A DNA stretch of 64,000 nucleotides from an uncultured Chitinophagaceae bacterium (GTDB lineage: Bacteria > Bacteroidota > Bacteroidia > Chitinophagales > Chitinophagaceae), in the NCBI GenBank assembly GCA_903884185.1, contig CAISDV010000090.1, forward strand, positions 47,227 to 111,226, given 5' to 3'. Of the stretch, positions 60,785 to 64,000 are shown in pieces; position 1 is the stretch's first letter; each line of letters opens with the position of its first letter. A program made the translations under genes and the position numbers. Below the pieces are notes generated by a model that searched no databases, was not told the DNA's origin, and was given only the letters and a program-made list of their open reading frames with translations.

Positions 60785-62116
60785 TTGTTCATTAAAATAC
60801 ACGTTTTGGCAGGCCAGTTTTTATTTGCAGCGATCAACACCCAGGGTACTACCATCCTGATCGTTTTATTATTGTGCTTATTATTATTCTCTTTTGTTGT
60901 GAGTGGAGCTGAAGTGGCTTTCTTCTCTCTTACTTATAAAGACATGAATGTGCTGAAAACAAAACAGCAGCCTTCATTCAAACGCATTGTGGACCTGCTG
61001 GAACATCCCAAGATATTGCTGGGTTCATTATTGATTGCAAACAGTTTTGTCAACATTGCCATCATCATCATCTCCAACTTACTTATTAACGACCTGTTTA
61101 CTTTTGGTAAAACGCTTGCCTGGGTAGAATTCCTGATCAAAGTAGTAGCAGTTACTTCTTTACTGGTTCTTTTTGGTGAAGTGATGCCAAAAGTAATGGC
61201 CACTCAAAATAATATCCGCTTTGCAAAAGAAGTAGGGCCGTTAGTAGAACTTACGAATTACCTCTGTAAAAGAATGAGCGGCTGGCTGGTGAAGTATTCC
61301 GATTTCATAGAAAGAAAATTGGCGAACAAAACCAACGGTGCCATCACCAATGAAGAATTGTACCATGCAATAGATATTACAGATACCGGTACCAATGAAA
61401 GCGAGAAAAATATTTTAAAAGGAATATTAAAATTCGGGAACATCACTGTAAAACAGATCATGAAAACAAGAGTAGATGTTCATGGCATCGATCACGACAT
61501 CCCTTTTGAAGAATTGATAAAGTATGCCGGGGAGCTGCATTACAGCCGCATCCCCGTTTACAAGCAAGACCTTGATGAGATGGTGGGAATGATACACACC
61601 AAAGACCTGATCCCATATCTTGACAGAACAGATGGGTTCGACTGGCATATACTCATGCGCCCTCCTTATTTTGTGCACGAACAAAAATTAATAGAAGACC
61701 TGCTTCGCGATTTTCAAAGCAAGCGCATACATTTTGCCATTGTTGTGGATGAGTTTGGCGGAACAAGCGGTATTGTAACACTGGAAGATATTCTTGAAGA
61801 AGTGATAGGTGAGATCAAAGATGAATTTGATGAGGAAGAAAGCAACTATAAAAAAATTGACGACAACAATTACATATTTGAAGGCAGTATCATGATCAAT
61901 GATGTTTGCAAGATCATGAAACTTCCTGCTGATATATTTGATACCGTAAAAGGAGAAAGCGATTCACTTGCCGGACTGGTACTGGAACTGGCAGGTGAGA
62001 TACCTCATATAAGCCAGGTAGTGAATTCCGGCGACTTTGAATTTATTGTTCTTGAAGTAAACCGCAACCGCATCAATAAAATTAAGGTTTCTATAAAACC
62101 GCAGTCAACCGAGTAA
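60785..62116 (+). CDS. gldE: Gliding motility protein GldE, CNNM/CBS-domain membrane protein
   Basis: 443 residues. Membrane half (CNNM): ILIVLLLCLLLFSFVVSGAE, ILLGSLLIANSFVNIAIIII, LIKVVAVTSLLVLFGEVMPK. Then two CBS domains (MKTRVDVHGIDHDIPFEELI ..., ILMRPPYFVHEQKLIEDLLR ... VTLEDILEEVIGEIKDEFDE) and a C-terminal CorC/HlyC-type transporter-associated domain. GldE shows CorC similarity but is needed with GldD for gliding in Flavobacterium. The best start is a TTG (60785); in-frame stops lie just upstream, so an ATG is not available. Confidence 0.88.
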   Translation: MFIKIHVLAGQFLFAAINTQGTTILIVLLLCLLLFSFVVSGAEVAFFSLTYKDMNVLKTKQQPSFKRIVDLLEHPKILLGSLLIANSFVNIAIIIISNLLINDLFTFGKTLAWVEFLIKVVAVTSLLVLFGEVMPKVMATQNNIRFAKEVGPLVELTNYLCKRMSGWLVKYSDFIERKLANKTNGAITNEELYHAIDITDTGTNESEKNILKGILKFGNITVKQIMKTRVDVHGIDHDIPFEELIKYAGELHYSRIPVYKQDLDEMVGMIHTKDLIPYLDRTDGFDWHILMRPPYFVHEQKLIEDLLRDFQSKRIHFAIVVDEFGGTSGIVTLEDILEEVIGEIKDEFDEEESNYKKIDDNNYIFEGSIMINDVCKIMKLPADIFDTVKGESDSLAGLVLELAGEIPHISQVVNSGDFEFIVLEVNRNRINKIKVSIKPQSTE

Positions 62117-62129
62117 GATTAGCTTTGCC

Positions 62130-62861
<732 letters not shown>

Positions 62862-62924
62862 ATGATAGCAGGGAGCTTATAATTAACAGTTATATTCGCG
62901 CAAATAAAATCTACTGATAATAAC

Positions 62925-63515
62925 ATGATCGTAATAGATAATAAACTGGTGAGTGATGAAATGGCAACAGAGCAATTTGTCTGCGACCTGAGCAGGTGCA
63001 AAGGCGCGTGTTGTGAAGACGGTGATGCTGGTGCCCCGCTTGAAAAAGAGGAACTCGACCATTTGGTGGAGTATTATGACGTGATTGAAGAGTACATGAG
63101 TGAAGAGGGGAAAAAAGAGGTTGGCCGACAAGGGAAATACCTATATGATGTGGAGTTTGGCTGGGTAACCCCAACCATCGACGGAGGTATTTGTGCCTAT
63201 GGCTACAGGGATAAATATGGTGTGATCATGTGCAGTATTGAACAGGCATACAATGCAGGACGGATAGGTTGGAAAAAACCAATAAGTTGCCATCTCTTTC
63301 CGGCAAAGACATCTGTAAGCAGGCAGGACCCTGATATTGAGTTTGTGAATTACGAACCGCGGCAGGATCTCTGCAAAGCTGCATGCAGCCTGGGGAAGAA
63401 ACTAAAAATGCCGGTCTATGTTTTTTTGAAAGAAGCACTGGTAAGAAAATACGGCGAAGAATTTTATGAAACTTTAGCGGCCACTGCCGAACGCATGAAC
63501 GGCCACAAAAAATAA
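62925..63515 (+). CDS. DUF3109 family protein, Cys-rich
   Basis: 196 residues. Cysteines at 20, 25, 29 and 30 (FVCDLSRCKGACCEDGDAG), then GGICAYGY, VIMCSIEQAYN, KKPISCHLFPAK and DLCKAACSLGK, a pattern that resembles YkgJ/DUF3109 metal-binding proteins. All ligands are present, which suggests a zinc or iron-sulfur site. Function unknown. Follows gldD by 63 nt. Confidence 0.87.
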   Translation: MIVIDNKLVSDEMATEQFVCDLSRCKGACCEDGDAGAPLEKEELDHLVEYYDVIEEYMSEEGKKEVGRQGKYLYDVEFGWVTPTIDGGICAYGYRDKYGVIMCSIEQAYNAGRIGWKKPISCHLFPAKTSVSRQDPDIEFVNYEPRQDLCKAACSLGKKLKMPVYVFLKEALVRKYGEEFYETLAATAERMNGHKK

Positions 63516-63520
63516 TATGT

Positions 63521-64000
63521 ATGAGCGATAATGCTGCCTCATTTATTGCAAAGACCACCATCAAGGCCGGCGATATGGAACATCGCAGGAAGATCAATTT
63601 TAATATTGGCAAATACAATGCTGTGGTGCCACAGGGCAAACAACAGTTTAGCAATATGATGCTCTCGCGCGAAAGGGCAAAGAATACCAAGTGGCGCGCG
63701 ATGGAAAACCTGGATGCCTGTCTTGAACAATTTGAAAAAATCGCTACCTCCCGCGGTGTAAAAGTGATCTGGGCCGAGAATGCAGCACAGGCTTTAGAAG
63801 AAGTGGGCAGGATATGTAAAGAAAAAAATTGTAAAACGCTGGTGAAGAGTAAAAGCATGGTCACGGAAGAAATTCACCTGAATCATTATCTCGAAGAAAA
63901 TGGAATAGAAAGCGTAGAAACTGACCTGGGTGAATATATTCAGCAGTTAGATGGTGAAGCGCCTTATCATATTGTTACACCGGCGATGCATAAAAGCAAA
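63521..64000 (+). CDS. Lactate utilisation iron-sulfur protein LutB/LldF, N-terminal part
   Basis: ATG at 63521; the frame is open to the window end (160 codons). Starts MSDNAASFIAKTTIKAGDME, then HRRKINFNIGKYNAVVPQGK and VKSKSMVTEEIHLNHYLEEN, the standard beginning of LutB/LldF, the ferredoxin-like subunit of the L-lactate oxidation complex. Cys motifs for the [4Fe-4S] clusters lie beyond the window. The start is 5 nt after the DUF3109 stop. Confidence 0.85.
   Translation, partial: MSDNAASFIAKTTIKAGDMEHRRKINFNIGKYNAVVPQGKQQFSNMMLSRERAKNTKWRAMENLDACLEQFEKIATSRGVKVIWAENAAQALEEVGRICKEKNCKTLVKSKSMVTEEIHLNHYLEENGIESVETDLGEYIQQLDGEAPYHIVTPAMHKSK

Overview
The window looks like a chromosomal stretch from a Bacteroidota bacterium, most likely order Chitinophagales (probably Chitinophagaceae; this rank is inference). 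The evidence is gliding-motility genes gldE and gldD next to ssb, a GLPGLI-family protein, the small ribosomal protein THX, a split cobalamin-dependent methionine synthase, arginine synthesis through an N-acylornithine carbamoyltransferase, OMP_b-brl_3-type outer-membrane proteins, and promoters of the Bacteroidota type (-7 TAnnTTTG, -33 TTG). No rRNA, tRNA, CRISPR array, prophage or intact insertion sequence was seen. Most genes are ordinary chromosomal genes; the unusual material is in the intergenic DNA and a few regulatory sites.

Layout. 1-8.6 kb: end of a class V aminotransferase, THX, HU, an operon of barrel protein, exonuclease III and DUF4286, a LOG-family protein, and methionine synthase in two adjacent genes. 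8.6-20 kb: YceI, an OB-fold membrane protein, RecR, an Ig-like lipoprotein, a helicase-nuclease, two AT-rich membrane proteins (one apparently frameshifted), a GHL10 glycosidase, DinB, radical SAM and a GH25 lysozyme. 20-28.6 kb: a candidate sigma-54-driven small RNA, VanZ, a sigma/RskA pair, gcvH, cyclophilin, serS, an L,D-transpeptidase, and a second ECF operon with an unusual duplicated-domain anti-sigma-like protein and a barrel protein. 28.7-36.2 kb: a two-component system, GLPGLI protein, FKBP isomerase and a large outer-membrane protein. 36.2-45.1 kb: a nine-gene arginine operon on the minus strand. 45.5-64 kb: a second large outer-membrane protein, a SWIM/SNF2 helicase, ComB, two single-stranded DNA-binding proteins, gcvT, a PadR/PspC operon with a clear operator, gldE-gldD, DUF3109 and the start of lutB.

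How the parts fit. The two-component system (28951-31298), the GLPGLI gene (31434) and the outer-membrane protein gene (33359-36172) are probably one regulatory unit, because repeated TTAAC boxes lie upstream of both target promoters. A perfect inverted repeat over the -33 element of the PadR/PspC operon is a likely autoregulatory operator. The arg genes overlap or nearly abut and should be co-transcribed.

Repeats. The intergenic DNA is dense in short repeat families. One group (built on GTTTCACGCAAAG, GCCACAGAAACACAGAG or ACCGCAGAGACGCAGAG) forms paired, MITE-like elements, and several start 0-1 nt after a stop codon. Some repeats have entered genes: a GC-rich palindrome is read in frame inside methionine synthase, a heptanucleotide tandem array splits the signal peptide of gldD, and one repeat supplies the C-terminus of a small protein. 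All assignments come from reading the sequence and from family knowledge; no database search was run.
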